64,000 bases of DNA from Georgenia wutianyii (GCF_006349365.1 NZ_CP040899.1:2604001-2668000); one strand, 5' to 3'. Shown: positions 41,996-51,661, numbered from the stretch's first letter. Made by a program: numbers and translations. Notes: generated from the sequence alone by a model not told the origin.

Positions 41996-43732
41996 GTGGC
42001 ATCGAGCACGTTGACCGCGGACACACGACGCGCGGCACTGGCACAGATGAGCGACTCCGACGGGCTGGACGTGCTCGTCGTCGGCGGCGGGGTCACGGGC
42101 GCCGGCATCGCGCTCGACGCCGCCACCCGCGGCCTGCGGGTCGGGATCGTCGAGGCCCAGGACTGGGCCTCGGGCACCTCGAGCTGGTCGAGCAAGCTCG
42201 TCCACGGCGGACTGCGCTACCTGCAGATGCTCGACTTCAACCTCGTCCACGAGGCCCTCACCGAGCGCGACCTGCTCATCAAGCAGCTCGCCCCGCACCT
42301 GGTCAAGCGGGTGCCCTTCCTCTACCCGCTCGAGCACCGCGTGTGGGAGCGGGCCTACGTCGGCGCGGGCGTCGCGCTGTACGACGCGCTCGCCGGCATC
42401 GCACCCGGCAGGCGGGCCATGCCGCTGCACCGCCACCGCAGCCGCACCCGGATGGAGCAGCTCTTCCCCGACCTGCGTCACGACGCCGCGATCGGCGCGG
42501 TGCAGTACTGGGACGCGAGCGTCGACGACGCCCGCCTCGTCACGACGATCATCCGCACCGCCGCCGCCTACGGCGCGCTCGTCGCCAACCGCGCGCAGGT
42601 CGTCGACCTCACGAAGGACGAGAGCGGCCGCGTGAGCGGCGCGACCGTCCTGGACCTGGAGACCGGGGAGCGCCTGGCGGTCAAGGCCCGCCAGGTCATC
42701 AACGCCACCGGCGTGTGGACCGAGGAGACCGAGGCGCTGTCCGACAGCGACGGCGGGCTGCGGGTGCTCGCCTCCAAGGGCATCCACATCGTCGTGCCGC
42801 GCGAGCGGATCCGTGGCGACGTGGGCCTGATCCTCCAGACCGAGAAGAGCGTCCTGTTCATCATCCCGTGGTCCCGCTACTGGATCATCGGGACCACGGA
42901 CACCCCCTACGAGCACGACCTGCGCCACCCGGTGGCCACCCGCGCCGACATCGACTACGTCATCGACCACGCCAACGCGGTCCTCAAGACCCCGCTGACC
43001 CGCGAGGACGTCATCGGCACGTACGCCGGCCTGCGCCCGCTGCTCCAGCCGGGCACCAAGGAGGGCACCTCCTCGGCGAAGGTCTCCCGCGAGCACACCG
43101 TCGCCTCCCCCGTGCCCGGCCTCACCGTCATCGCCGGCGGCAAGCTCACCACCTACCGGGTGATGGCCAAGGACGCCGTCGACTTCGCGCTCGGCGACGA
43201 GGCGGCCCGCCTGCCCTCGATCACCGACCGGATCCCGCTCCTCGGTGCCGTCGGCCTGCGCGCCGTGCGTCGCCGGGCCCACCGCTACGCCGCGAAGTAC
43301 GGCTGGTCCGCGGCGATGGTCGACCACCTGCTCCACCGTTACGGCTCGATGCTCGAGGATCTCATCGACATGGTCGAGAAGCAGCCGGACCTCGCCCGTC
43401 CGCTCGAGCACGCCCCCGCCTACCTGCGGGTCGAGGTCGCCTACGCGGCGCGCGAGGAGTCCGTCCTCCACCTCGAGGACGTCATGGTCCGCCGTACCCG
43501 CCTCGTCTACGAGGTCCGCGACCGTGGCCTGGCCGCCGCGCCGGAGATCCTCGACGTCATCTCCCCGATCCTCGGATGGGACGAGGAGAACCGCGCCCGC
43601 GAGCTCGACGCCTACACCCAGGCGTGCGAGGCGGAGGAGGCGGCGGCACAGGCGCCCGACGACGCCGCCGGCGAACGTGCCCGGCAGCAGGCGCCGGACA
43701 TCGTGCCCATGGAGGCACTGCCGCCCGCCTGA
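41996..43732 (+). CDS. glpD: Glycerol-3-phosphate dehydrogenase/oxidase (FAD)
   Basis: 578 residues. The FAD-binding Rossmann motif DVLVVGGGVTGAGIALDAATRGLRVGIVEAQDWASGTSSWSSKLVHGGLRYL spans roughly residues 24-75, including the family's GTSSxSSKLxHGGLRYL signature. Later motifs include NATGVWTEE, LASKGIHIVVPRERIRGD, IIGTTDTPYEHDL and GKLTTYRVMAKDAVD. The C-terminal DUF-like helical domain is complete, with the length usual for actinobacterial GlpD. It oxidises glycerol 3-phosphate to dihydroxyacetone phosphate at the membrane. GTG at 41996 has AAGGGA eight bases upstream. glpF and glpK follow on the same strand. Confidence 0.95.
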   Translation: MASSTLTADTRRAALAQMSDSDGLDVLVVGGGVTGAGIALDAATRGLRVGIVEAQDWASGTSSWSSKLVHGGLRYLQMLDFNLVHEALTERDLLIKQLAPHLVKRVPFLYPLEHRVWERAYVGAGVALYDALAGIAPGRRAMPLHRHRSRTRMEQLFPDLRHDAAIGAVQYWDASVDDARLVTTIIRTAAAYGALVANRAQVVDLTKDESGRVSGATVLDLETGERLAVKARQVINATGVWTEETEALSDSDGGLRVLASKGIHIVVPRERIRGDVGLILQTEKSVLFIIPWSRYWIIGTTDTPYEHDLRHPVATRADIDYVIDHANAVLKTPLTREDVIGTYAGLRPLLQPGTKEGTSSAKVSREHTVASPVPGLTVIAGGKLTTYRVMAKDAVDFALGDEAARLPSITDRIPLLGAVGLRAVRRRAHRYAAKYGWSAAMVDHLLHRYGSMLEDLIDMVEKQPDLARPLEHAPAYLRVEVAYAAREESVLHLEDVMVRRTRLVYEVRDRGLAAAPEILDVISPILGWDEENRARELDAYTQACEAEEAAAQAPDDAAGERARQQAPDIVPMEALPPA

Positions 43733-43741
43733 CCCCAGACC

Positions 43742-43769
43742 CCTGACGGCGCAAGGCCGCGCCGTCAGG
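43742..43769 (+). terminator. Intergenic hairpin between glpD and glpF
   Basis: 11-bp stem (43742-43752 with 43759-43769) and six-base loop AAGGCC, between the glpD stop and the ribosome-binding site of glpF. It may stabilise or attenuate rather than end the operon message. Confidence 0.5.
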
Positions 43770-43792
43770 TACACCAAGAAGGAGAGGACAAC

Positions 43793-44542
43793 GTGGACTT
43801 CTCAGCGATCTTCCTACCCGAGCTCCTGGGGACAGCGATGCTGACCCTGCTCGGTTGCGGCGTCGTCGCCAACGTCGTGCTGCCGCGCACGAAGGGCAAC
43901 GGCGGGGGGTGGCTCCTCATCAACTTCGGATGGGGCCTCGCCGTGTTCGCCGGCGTCTTCATCGCCTACTCCACCGGCGCCCACATCAACCCGGCCGTCA
44001 CGGTCGGCCTCCTGGCCGGCGACCTGCCCTTCTTCGCGGGCAACGAGGAGCTCGGGCTGCCCGCGATCGACAACACGTTCAGCAACGCCCTCGTCTACTT
44101 CCTCGCCCAGTTCATCGGCGCGTTCATCGGCGCGGTCGTCATGTGGCTCGCCTACAAGAAGCACTTCGACCTCGAGGCCCCGGCACCCTCCAAGCTCGCG
44201 GTCTTCGCCACCGGCCCGGAGGTGCGCAGCTACGGCTGGAACGTCGTCACGGAGGTCGTCGGCACGTTCGTCCTCGTCTTCGTCATCGTCGCCTTCGGCT
44301 TCACGCCGTCCGGCCTCGGGCCCCTCGCCGTCGCGCTGCTCGTCGTCGGTATCGGCGCCAGCCTCGGTGGTCCCACCGGGTACGCCATCAACCCGGCCCG
44401 TGACCTCGGTCCTCGCATCGCCCACGCGCTCCTGCCGATCCAGGGCAAGGGCGCCAGCGACTGGGGCTACTCCTGGGTGCCGATCGTCGGCCCGCTCGTC
44501 GGTGGCGCGCTCGGCGGCCTCGCCGGCGTCCAGCTCCTGTGA
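43793..44542 (+). CDS. glpF: Glycerol uptake facilitator (MIP/aquaglyceroporin)
   Basis: 249 residues, six membrane helices. Both NPA boxes are present: [11 protein letters not shown] (Asn66) and [12 protein letters not shown] (Asn200); the Asp after NPAR fits the aquaglyceroporin group that passes glycerol. The loop [28 protein letters not shown] is the usual second helix and half-helix. Start GTG at 43793 has AAGGAGAGG nearby. Lies between glpD and glpK, confirming the glycerol pathway. Confidence 0.95.
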   Translation: MDFSAIFLPELLGTAMLTLLGCGVVANVVLPRTKGNGGGWLLINFGWGLAVFAGVFIAYSTGAHINPAVTVGLLAGDLPFFAGNEELGLPAIDNTFSNALVYFLAQFIGAFIGAVVMWLAYKKHFDLEAPAPSKLAVFATGPEVRSYGWNVVTEVVGTFVLVFVIVAFGFTPSGLGPLAVALLVVGIGASLGGPTGYAINPARDLGPRIAHALLPIQGKGASDWGYSWVPIVGPLVGGALGGLAGVQLL

Positions 44543-44589
44543 CCCCTCCCTCCCAAGGCCAAGCAACCGTCCACCGCGAAAGGACAGCC

Positions 44590-46104
44590 ATGCCCGACTA
44601 CGTGCTCGCGATCGACCAGGGGACGACGAGCTCCCGCGCGATCGTCTTCGACCACTCCGGCACCATCGTCTCCACGGGCCAGAAGGAGCACGCGCAGATC
44701 CTCCCCCGCGCCGGCTGGGTCGAGCACGACCCCATGGAGATCTGGGGCAACGTCCGGGAGGTGGTGGGCCTCGCACTGACGCGCGCCAACCTCACCCACC
44801 GCGACATCGCCGCCGTCGGCATCACCAACCAGCGCGAGACCGCCGTCGTGTGGGACCGCACCACCGGCAAGCCGGTCTACAACGCGATCGTCTGGCAGGA
44901 CACCCGCACCCAGCGCATCGTCGACGAGCTCGCCGGCGACGAGGGTCCGGAGAGGTACAAGCGGCAGGTCGGCCTGCCGCTCGCCACGTACTTCTCCGGC
45001 CCGAAGATCACGTGGATCCTCGACAACGTCGACGGGGCCCGCGAGAAGGCCGAGGCGGGCGACCTCCTCTTCGGCAACACCGACTCGTGGGTGCTGTGGA
45101 ACATGACCGGCGGCACGGACGGCGGGGTGCACGTCACCGACGTCACCAACGCCTCGCGCACGATGCTCATGAACATCGACTCGCTCACCTGGAACGAGGA
45201 CATCGCGCGCGACATGCGGATCCCCATGTCGATGCTCCCGGAGATCCGCTCCTCCTCCGAGGTGTACGGCGAGGGCCGAACCGGCGGCCTCGTGCCCGGC
45301 GTGCCGATCTCCGGCATCCTCGGTGACCAGCAGGCGGCGACGTTCGGGCAGGCGGCCTTCGAGGTCGGCGCCGCGAAGAACACCTACGGCACCGGCAACT
45401 TCCTCCTGCTCAACACCGGCACCGAGCTCGTCCACAGCGAGAACGGCCTGCTCACCACGGTGGGCTACAAGATCGGTGACCAGCCTCAGGTGTACTGCCT
45501 CGAGGGCTCGATCGCCGTCACCGGCTCCCTCGTCCAGTGGCTGCGCGACAACCTCGGTCTCATCCGCTCCGCCCCGGAGATCGAGCAGCTCGCCGAGACG
45601 GTGGAGGACAACGGCGGGGCCTACTTCGTCCCGGCGTTCTCCGGGCTCTTCGCGCCGTACTGGCGGTCCGACGCGCGCGGTGCTCTCGTCGGCCTCACCC
45701 GGTACGTCAACAAGGGCCACATCGCCCGGGCGGTGCTCGAGGCGACGGCCTACCAGTCCCGCGAGGTGGTCGACGCGATGAACGCCGACTCCGGCGTCGA
45801 CCTCAAGGAGCTGCGCGTCGACGGCGGCATGGTCGCCAACGAGGCGCTCATGCAGTTCCAGGCCGACATCCTCGGCGTCGACGTCGTGCGCCCGAAGGTC
45901 GCCGAGACGACGGCGCTCGGCGCGGCGTACGCGGCGGGCATCGCCGTCGGGTTCTGGAAGGGCGAGCAGGACGTCGTCGACAACTGGGCCGAGGACAAGC
46001 GCTGGACCCCGCAGATGGACGAGGCCGAGCGCGAGCGTCTCTACCGCAACTGGAAGAAGGCCGTGACGAAGACCTTCGACTGGGTGGACGAGGACGTCGA
46101 GTAG
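44590..46104 (+). CDS. glpK: Glycerol kinase
   Basis: 504 residues beginning [23 protein letters not shown], the phosphate-1 motif of FGGY kinases. Characteristic segments follow: [81 protein letters not shown], and [41 protein letters not shown]. Length is standard. It phosphorylates glycerol entering through GlpF; the product is oxidised by GlpD. ATG 44590 with AAAGGACAG eight bases upstream. A long hairpin ends the operon. Confidence 0.96.
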   Translation: MPDYVLAIDQGTTSSRAIVFDHSGTIVSTGQKEHAQILPRAGWVEHDPMEIWGNVREVVGLALTRANLTHRDIAAVGITNQRETAVVWDRTTGKPVYNAIVWQDTRTQRIVDELAGDEGPERYKRQVGLPLATYFSGPKITWILDNVDGAREKAEAGDLLFGNTDSWVLWNMTGGTDGGVHVTDVTNASRTMLMNIDSLTWNEDIARDMRIPMSMLPEIRSSSEVYGEGRTGGLVPGVPISGILGDQQAATFGQAAFEVGAAKNTYGTGNFLLLNTGTELVHSENGLLTTVGYKIGDQPQVYCLEGSIAVTGSLVQWLRDNLGLIRSAPEIEQLAETVEDNGGAYFVPAFSGLFAPYWRSDARGALVGLTRYVNKGHIARAVLEATAYQSREVVDAMNADSGVDLKELRVDGGMVANEALMQFQADILGVDVVRPKVAETTALGAAYAAGIAVGFWKGEQDVVDNWAEDKRWTPQMDEAERERLYRNWKKAVTKTFDWVDEDVE

Positions 46105-46123
46105 TCCTCCCCCCATCGCGGCA

Positions 46124-46167
46124 GGAACGGGGACGGGGCCACCGCAGGGTGGCACCGTCCCCGTTCC
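46124..46167 (+). terminator. Hairpin terminator of the glycerol operon
   Basis: 20-bp arms (46124-46143 and 46148-46167) with one mismatch and a four-base loop, 20 bp after the glpK stop. Confidence 0.8.
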
Positions 46168-46253
46168 CGTCCCCGCGACGAGTTCGACGCCCGGGCCCGG
46201 TCTGCAACGGGTGGGACGGGCGGACGGACACGACCGGGAGGATGGTGAGGACG

Positions 46254-46751
46254 ATGGACGAGGAGGGGACCTTCCGCGTCTCGCGCGAGATCGACGCGCC
46301 TCCGGAGGAGGTGTGGCGGGCGTGGTCGGAGCCCGACCTCGTGCGGCGGTGGTGGGGACCGACCGGGTTCTCCTGCCCGCGGGCCGAGGTGGACCTGCGC
46401 GAGGGCGGCTCGGCCCTGGTGAGCATGCAGGCACCGCCCCAGTACGGCGGCGGGCTCACGCACAACCGGTGGACCTACGGGACCGTCGACGTGCCGTCCC
46501 GGCTGGAGTTCGTCAGCACCTTCACCGACGCCGACGGCGCGTACATCTCGCCACTCGAGGCGGGGATCCCCCCGGGCGTGCCTGAGGAGGTGCCGCACGT
46601 CGTGGTCCTCGAGCCGCTCTCCGGTGGGCGCACGCGGGTGACCGTGACCGAGCGGGGTTACCTCGGGGCCGAGGCCGCCGCCCTGTCCCGCACGGGGCAG
46701 GAGCAGTGCCTCGAGCGGATGGCCGCCCTGTTCACCCGCGAGCGCGGCTAG
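46254..46751 (+). CDS. SRPBCC (AHSA1-like) domain protein
   Basis: 165 residues: GTFRVSREIDAPPEEVWRAWSEPDLVRRWWGPTGFSCPRAEVDLREGGSALVSMQAP, the AHSA1/START-like entry with the RWWGP motif. It ends HVVVLEPLSGGRTRVTVTERGYLGAEAAALSRTGQEQCLERMAALF, the family's long C-terminal helix. It is a helix-grip ligand-binding fold; the ligand is unknown. Start ATG 46254 follows GTGAGGA; an alternative ATG at 46242 would add four residues. It appears monocistronic. Confidence 0.87.
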   Translation: MDEEGTFRVSREIDAPPEEVWRAWSEPDLVRRWWGPTGFSCPRAEVDLREGGSALVSMQAPPQYGGGLTHNRWTYGTVDVPSRLEFVSTFTDADGAYISPLEAGIPPGVPEEVPHVVVLEPLSGGRTRVTVTERGYLGAEAAALSRTGQEQCLERMAALFTRERG

Positions 46752-46888
46752 CTTGCGCGTCCCGGGGACTCTGAACAAGGACGACGCCGAGCTGCCTGCC
46801 CGGAGGCGTGCGGCGATCTCGTCGAGTCCGCCAGGCGCGGGTCACGCACGTCGGCGTCTCGCCTGGTGGAACACGGCCCCGAGAGGGG

Positions 46889-46917
46889 TTGGCGGGTCAA
46901 CCGTCGTGTCGTAGCGT
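46889..46917 (+). promoter_or_regulatory. Promoter of the Cys-leader operon
   Basis: TTGGCG (46889-46894), 17-bp spacer, TAGCGT (46912-46917). The predicted start near 46924 puts the short ORF about 67 bases into the transcript. The rest of the 239-bp gap 46752-46990 holds no recognisable gene. Confidence 0.6.
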
Positions 46918-46990
46918 CGTTCGCGTCGGGGTCACCGTCTGGTGCCCCGAGTCGATGCGCGGAGCCGCTCCGCGAGGTGGAGGACACACC

Positions 46991-47089
46991 ATGACCGTGC
47001 ACACGAGTGCCAGGCAGCTTCTCGCGCCGCGCCCGTCCGTGTGCATGTGTCGGCGCACCGTCGCGTCGATGTGTTGTCGTCCCGCCTGA
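46991..47089 (+). CDS. Short Cys-rich leader peptide (putative attenuator ORF)
   Basis: A 32-codon ORF with a good ribosome-binding site (GGAGGACACACC before ATG). The peptide ends SVCMCRRTVASMCCRPA: four cysteines, including CxC and CC, in the last 15 codons. Small ORFs with clustered Cys codons upstream of operons are known in actinobacteria, where ribosome stalling at Cys codons at low cysteine raises downstream expression. The 201 bp to the next start can form several GC stems, for example 47164-47170 with 47174-47180, so attenuation is plausible. This suggests sulfur-dependent control of the downstream operon. The peptide itself probably has no function. Confidence 0.65.
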   Translation: MTVHTSARQLLAPRPSVCMCRRTVASMCCRPA

Positions 47090-47290
47090 GGCGCTGATCC
47101 CGCGGGACACCGACCCCGCCCGCCTCACCCGGCCGCCCTCGTGCGGCCCGGTCCCTCGCGCCTGCGCGGATCGTCCGCGCCGGCCGTCCCCGACCCACCC
47201 GTGAGGTCCGCTCGCGCACCCCCGCACCCCGGGCGGTGGCGACGGTGACCTCCGCCGTGCGCGTCCGCGCACCCGTTTTCTGGAGCACCC

Positions 47291-48556
47291 ATGACCGCGA
47301 CCGTCCACCAGATCCGCACCGACGTCGTCGGCGCCCTCGCCGAGCTCGACGAGGAGACCGCCGCCGCGCGGCTCGCCAAGCCCGACGTCGTCCACCACAC
47401 CCAGCAGGCCCACGACCGCCTCTTCACCGACCCGGGCCGCCTGTCCCCCGCCCTGCGCCGGGCGATCGCCGCGCGCGTCGCCGAGCAGCACGGGGCCGGC
47501 CCGCTCGCCGACCACCACCGGGGACCCGACGCCGTCGACCTCACGGTCGCCACCGCCGACCCGTCGGTGGCCGCCCTCGTCCGGCACGCCGACCTGCTCA
47601 GCCTCGCGCCGGCGCTCGTCACCCCCGAGGACGTCGCCGCCCTCGCCGAGGCGGGCCTCGACGCCGACGGCGTCGTCCTCCTCGCGCAGGTCGTCGCCGT
47701 CACCGCCTACGAGGCGCGGCTCGTCACCGGCCTGCGGCTGCTCTCCGGGCACGACGACGGCGCCCCGGCCGGCGGAGCCCCGCTGCCCGACGACCTCGCC
47801 GCCCGCCGCGCCTACGCCCCGGACACCGCACCGAACGGGCTGCCCGCGCCCCGGGCCTTCACCCGCGACCTGCTCGGCTGGCTGCCCTGGGTCGAGCCGA
47901 TCCCCGTCGAGGAGCTCACCGAGGACCACCGCGCCGCGTTCGCCGGCAAGAGCGAGGGCGCCTACTTCCGCCTGCTCGCCCGGCAGACCGGCGTGCTCAC
48001 CGCGCGCACCCAGATCGACCACGCCGTCTTCCTCACCCGCCTCGGCCTGCCGCGCGCCGAGCGCGAGCTCGCCGCCGCCGTGACGAGCAAGGTCAACGAC
48101 TGCGTCTTCTGCGCGTCGGTGCACGCCCGGAAGGCCGCGCAGCTGAGCAAGCGGCCGCAGGACGTCGACCGGCTCCTCGCCGCCGAGGTGACGCGCGGCC
48201 CGGCGTGGGCGCCCGGTGACCTGTCCGCGCTCAGCGCCGGGCAGGACGAGCGGTGGGCGGCGGTCGTCGACCTCGCCGCCGCCCTGGCCGCCTCACCCTC
48301 GCGGGCGACATCGGCGCAGGTCGAGCGGCTGCGCGACCTGGGGCTGGAGCCGCTCGAGCTCCTCGACCTCGTCCTCTCGGTCGCGTTCTTCTCCTGGGCC
48401 AACCGCCTCATGCTCACCCTCGGCGAGCCGCACACCCCCGCCGACAGCGGAGTTCCGCACGACAGCGGAGTTCCGCACGACAGCGGAGTTCCGCACGACA
48501 GCGGAGTTCCGCACGCCGGCCCCACCACCACCCCGACCACCGGAGACCCCCGATGA
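47291..48556 (+). CDS. Fused CMD / AhpD-like alkylhydroperoxidase-domain protein
   Basis: 421 residues with two carboxymuconolactone decarboxylase-type halves. The N-terminal half (about 1-180, LVTPEDVAALAEAGLDADGVVLLAQVVAVTAYEARLVTGLRLL) lacks the redox cysteines. The C-terminal half (FTRDLLGWLPWVEPIPVEELTEDH onward) has the active AhpD-type motif SKVNDCVFCASVHARKA, with Cys271, Cys274 and His278. The two halves resemble the separate CMD and alkylhydroperoxidase proteins encoded side by side in other bacteria. Residues after 380 are four copies of DSGVPH from an 18-bp tandem repeat. It is the first gene after the Cys leader, and the binding-protein gene starts inside its stop (ATGA). A peroxide- or sulfur-related redox role is likely; the substrate is unknown. 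Confidence 0.85.
   Translation: MTATVHQIRTDVVGALAELDEETAAARLAKPDVVHHTQQAHDRLFTDPGRLSPALRRAIAARVAEQHGAGPLADHHRGPDAVDLTVATADPSVAALVRHADLLSLAPALVTPEDVAALAEAGLDADGVVLLAQVVAVTAYEARLVTGLRLLSGHDDGAPAGGAPLPDDLAARRAYAPDTAPNGLPAPRAFTRDLLGWLPWVEPIPVEELTEDHRAAFAGKSEGAYFRLLARQTGVLTARTQIDHAVFLTRLGLPRAERELAAAVTSKVNDCVFCASVHARKAAQLSKRPQDVDRLLAAEVTRGPAWAPGDLSALSAGQDERWAAVVDLAAALAASPSRATSAQVERLRDLGLEPLELLDLVLSVAFFSWANRLMLTLGEPHTPADSGVPHDSGVPHDSGVPHDSGVPHAGPTTTPTTGDPR
48443..48514 (+). repeat. 18-bp tandem repeat array 1 (four exact copies, in frame)
   Basis: GACAGCGGAGTTCCGCAC repeated four times without change. It encodes DSGVPH four times at the C-terminus of the CMD/AhpD protein. Related arrays at 51694-51765 and 52329-52400 lie in the FAD enzyme gene. 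Confidence 0.9.
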
Positions 48557-49656
48557 AGCGCACCGTCCTCACCGCCGTCCTGCTGACCTCGGCCCTGTCC
48601 CTCGCCGCCTGCGGCCAGGTCGAGGTCGCCGACGGCGCGACAACCGGTGCGACCACCGGTGCGACCACCGGCGCCACCGCCGACGCCGGCGGCGACATCA
48701 CCGTCGTCGACGACCAGGGCCGCGAGGTGACGATCGAGGGCACCGTCGAGCGCGCCGTCGTCACGCTGTCCTACAACAACGAGTTCGTCGAGGCGATCGG
48801 CGCGGGTGACCGCGTCGTCGGCGTCGACCGCGGCACCGTCAACCGGGTGCCCTACCTCGGGTTCGAGGAGTCGGACGTCGTCGGTGAGAGCATCGGCGAG
48901 CTCAACTACGAGGCGATCGTCGCGCTCGACCCCGACGTCGCGATCATCCCCCGCAACGGCGTGTGGCAGGAGGCCGCCGACCAGCTCGCGGACTTCGGCA
49001 TCCCGGTGGTCGTCGTGACGTCGTGGGACATCGACGTCTTCGAGGAGACCATCGACATCCTCGGGGAGGTCTTCGGCGAGCCCGACGGCGCCCAGCGGGT
49101 GCGCGACTTCCACGAGGAGATCGTCACCGAGGTCGCCGCGCGCGTCGAGGGCACCGAGCCGGTCCCCGTCTACTGGGAGACCGACCAGCCCTACATCACC
49201 GCGCTGCCCGGCTCCGGCTTCGACCAGGTCATCACCGCCGCCGGGGGCACGAACGTCTTCGGGGACATCGAGGGCGGCGACGCGCAGCACGAGATCACCA
49301 TCGACCCGGCGTCCGTCGTCGAGCGCGACCCGGCAGTCATCGTCCACGAGATGCCGCCGTCGGCCGAGCCGTACGGCGAGGAGGAGGTCGCCGCCGTCGT
49401 CTCCGGGATCCCCGCCCGTCCGGGCTGGTCCGGCATCGGCGCGGTGCAGTCCGGTGAGGTCTACGTGACGAACGGCTGGGCGACGTCGGGCCTGTCCAAG
49501 GCGATCGCCACGGCCTACCTCGCGAGCTGGCTGCACCCCGAGCAGTTCGCCGACCTCGACCCCGCCGACTACCTCGAGCGGTGGGCGACGGAGTTCCAGG
49601 GTCTGGCCGACTACCCCGGCGACGCGCCGTACGTCACCGTCGGGACCGCCCGATGA
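48553..49656 (+). CDS. ABC importer substrate-binding lipoprotein (FecB/BtuF type)
   Basis: 367 residues. Signal peptide with lipobox LAAC (SALSLAACGQ), then a Thr/Gly/Ala linker made of a 12-bp repeat, then a class III binding fold. TVVDDQGREVTIEGTVERAVVTLSYNNEFVEAIGAGDRVVGVDRGTV is the first lobe, GELNYEAIVALDPDVAIIPRNGVWQEAADQLADFGIPVVVV is the hinge approach, and GSGFDQVITAAGGTNVFGDI is the second lobe. Such proteins bind siderophores, heme, cobalamin or related chelates and deliver them to FecCD permeases, which follows here. Coupled to both neighbours by ATGA overlaps. Confidence 0.92.
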   Translation: MKRTVLTAVLLTSALSLAACGQVEVADGATTGATTGATTGATADAGGDITVVDDQGREVTIEGTVERAVVTLSYNNEFVEAIGAGDRVVGVDRGTVNRVPYLGFEESDVVGESIGELNYEAIVALDPDVAIIPRNGVWQEAADQLADFGIPVVVVTSWDIDVFEETIDILGEVFGEPDGAQRVRDFHEEIVTEVAARVEGTEPVPVYWETDQPYITALPGSGFDQVITAAGGTNVFGDIEGGDAQHEITIDPASVVERDPAVIVHEMPPSAEPYGEEEVAAVVSGIPARPGWSGIGAVQSGEVYVTNGWATSGLSKAIATAYLASWLHPEQFADLDPADYLERWATEFQGLADYPGDAPYVTVGTAR

Positions 49657-50834
49657 CGCGCGCCGGCACCGCGGCGGCGCCTCCTCCCGCCGACAGCCGG
49701 GTCGTGCGCGCCCGCGAGCAGGATCCCGCCGTCGGCGACGGTGGGGAGCGGCCGGGACGGACCGGGCTCGACGCGCCGGAGGCCCCCGTCCGCGGGCTGC
49801 GCCGGGCGCTGGGCAACCACCGGCTGCTCGTGCTCGCCGTCTCGGTCGTGCTCACGGTCGCCGTCGTCGCCGGGTCGACGGTGGTCGGCACGAGCGGCGT
49901 CGGCGTCGGCGACGCGCTGCGCGTGCTGTGGTTGCGCGTCGTCGGCGGCACGATCGAGCCCGAGTTCGTCCGCGCCTACGGGATCGTCGCCGACCTGCGG
50001 CTGCCGCGGGCGCTGCTCGCCCTCGCCGCCGGCGCGGGCCTGTCGGTCGCCGGCGCCGTCATGCAGGGGCTCCTGCGCAACCCGCTGGTCAGCCCGTTCA
50101 CCCTCGGGGTCTCCCCGGCGGCGGCGTTCGGCGCCTCGCTCGCGATCCTCCTCGGCGGGGGCGGGGTCGCCTCGTCCAACCCGGTCGTCATCCTCTCCGC
50201 GCTCGTCGCGGCGGGGCTCGTGACGATGCTCGTCCTGGGCCTCGCCTCGGCGCGCAAGATGGCGGTCGCGACGCTCCTGCTCCTCGGGATCGCCGTCACC
50301 CAGCTCTTCGAGGCGCTCACCGCGGGCCTGCAGTACATCGCGAACGAGAACACGCTGCAGGCGATCGTGCGCTGGACGCTCGGCTCGGTCAACGACGCGA
50401 CGTGGAACGAGGTGCGGATCATGGGCGCCGTCGTCGTCGTGCTCCTGCCGCTGCTGCTGTGGTTCGCGAAGGACATGAACGCCATCGCCTTCGCCGGCGA
50501 CGACGCCGCTCGTTCCCTCGGCGTCAACGTCACCGTCGTGCGGGTGGGGCTCATCCTCGTGTCGGTGCTGCTCGCGTCGGTGGCGGTCTCGCTGTGCGGG
50601 GTCATCGGCTTCGTCGGGCTCGTCGGTCCGCACATCGCCCGGCTCGTCATCGGCGCCGACCACCAGTACCTGCTGCCGCTCTCGGCGCTGTCGGGCGGGG
50701 TGCTGCTCGTCGCCGCCGACACCATCGGCCGCACCGTCGTCGCGCCGTCGGTGGTCCCCGTCGGGATCGTCGTCGCGATGCTCGGCGCCCCCGTGTTCAT
50801 CTACCTCATCATGACGAGGAGGGCCGCGAAGTGA
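49653..50834 (+). CDS. ABC importer permease (FecCD family)
   Basis: 393 residues, about nine or ten helices after a 55-residue Pro/Ala/Arg-rich start that is longer than usual. DLRLPRALLALAAGAGLSVAGAVMQGLLRNPLVSPFTLGVSPAAAFGA is the FecCD signature (R-L-P-R-x-L, G-x-x-Q-x-x-x-x-N-P-L), and IGFVGLVGPHIARLVIGADHQYLLPLSALSGGVLLVAADTIGR is the coupling region. One permease gene suggests a homodimer. Start ATG 49653 overlaps the binding-protein stop; the ATPase GTG overlaps its end. Confidence 0.93.
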   Translation: MTRAGTAAAPPPADSRVVRAREQDPAVGDGGERPGRTGLDAPEAPVRGLRRALGNHRLLVLAVSVVLTVAVVAGSTVVGTSGVGVGDALRVLWLRVVGGTIEPEFVRAYGIVADLRLPRALLALAAGAGLSVAGAVMQGLLRNPLVSPFTLGVSPAAAFGASLAILLGGGGVASSNPVVILSALVAAGLVTMLVLGLASARKMAVATLLLLGIAVTQLFEALTAGLQYIANENTLQAIVRWTLGSVNDATWNEVRIMGAVVVVLLPLLLWFAKDMNAIAFAGDDAARSLGVNVTVVRVGLILVSVLLASVAVSLCGVIGFVGLVGPHIARLVIGADHQYLLPLSALSGGVLLVAADTIGRTVVAPSVVPVGIVVAMLGAPVFIYLIMTRRAAK

Positions 50835-51661
50835 CCGCTGTCCACGACCGGACGACGACGGCCGACGGCGCCGTCCCCGCACCTCCCGCGGGCCTGCGCA
50901 TCCGCGACGTCGAGTTCGCCTACGGGCGCCACCAGGTGCTGCGCGGGATCGACCTCGACGTCGCGCCGGGGACCGTGTGCGCGCTGCTCGGGCCGAACGG
51001 CTCGGGGAAGTCGACGCTGACGAAGATCCTCGCGGGCGTGCTGCGCACCCGGCACGGGTCGGTGCGCCTCGGCCACACCGACCTGCTGCGGATGCGGCCG
51101 CGCGAGCGGGCGAAGGTCGTCGCGTACGTCCCGCAGTCGAGCGAGGTGCCCTTCGAGCTCACGGTGCGCGAGGCCGTGACGCTCGGGCGCACCCCGCACA
51201 TGGGGATGCGCCCGGCGGCGCGCGACCTCGCCGTGGTCGAGAGTGCCGTCGCGCGGCTCGGGCTCACCGAGCTGGCCGAGCGGCGGCTGTCGGACCTGTC
51301 CGGCGGGCAGGCCCAGCGCGTCCTCATCGCCAGGGCGCTGGCCCAGGAGCCCCGGGTGCTGCTGCTCGACGAGCCGACCTCCGCCCTCGACCTGCGCTAC
51401 CAGGTGGAGACGCTGCAGATCGTGCGGCAGGTGGCCCGGGAGGAGGGGGTGGCCGCGCTCATCGCGATCCACGACCTCAACCACGCGGCGACGTTCTGCC
51501 AGCAGGTGGTGCTGCTCAGCGGCGGGCGTCTCGTGGCCGACGGGCCGGCGACCGAGGCGTACGACGCCGAGCTGCTCGGCCGCGTCTACGGCCTGCCCGT
51601 CGAGGTGCTCCACGACGCCGGCCAGACCCAGGTCCGCCCCGTCCTCGGACCCCTCGCATGA
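50831..51661 (+). CDS. ABC importer ATP-binding protein (FepC/BtuD type)
   Basis: 276 residues. Walker A LLGPNGSGKSTLTKIL, Q-loop VAYVPQSSEVPFELTVREAVTLGRTPHM, signature LSDLSGGQAQRVLIARALAQEP, Walker B VLLLDEPTSALDL, H-loop AIHDLNHAATFC. The TLGRTPH stretch after the Q-loop is typical of siderophore/cobalamin importers. GTG start at 50831 overlaps the permease stop, and the FAD gene starts inside its own stop codon. It energises uptake by the FecCD permease. Confidence 0.94.
   Translation: MTAVHDRTTTADGAVPAPPAGLRIRDVEFAYGRHQVLRGIDLDVAPGTVCALLGPNGSGKSTLTKILAGVLRTRHGSVRLGHTDLLRMRPRERAKVVAYVPQSSEVPFELTVREAVTLGRTPHMGMRPAARDLAVVESAVARLGLTELAERRLSDLSGGQAQRVLIARALAQEPRVLLLDEPTSALDLRYQVETLQIVRQVAREEGVAALIAIHDLNHAATFCQQVVLLSGGRLVADGPATEAYDAELLGRVYGLPVEVLHDAGQTQVRPVLGPLA

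Noticed and set aside
48443-48514. CRISPR-like short direct repeats
   Set aside because: The units are contiguous 18-mers without spacers, in frame inside a gene, and no cas gene is present.
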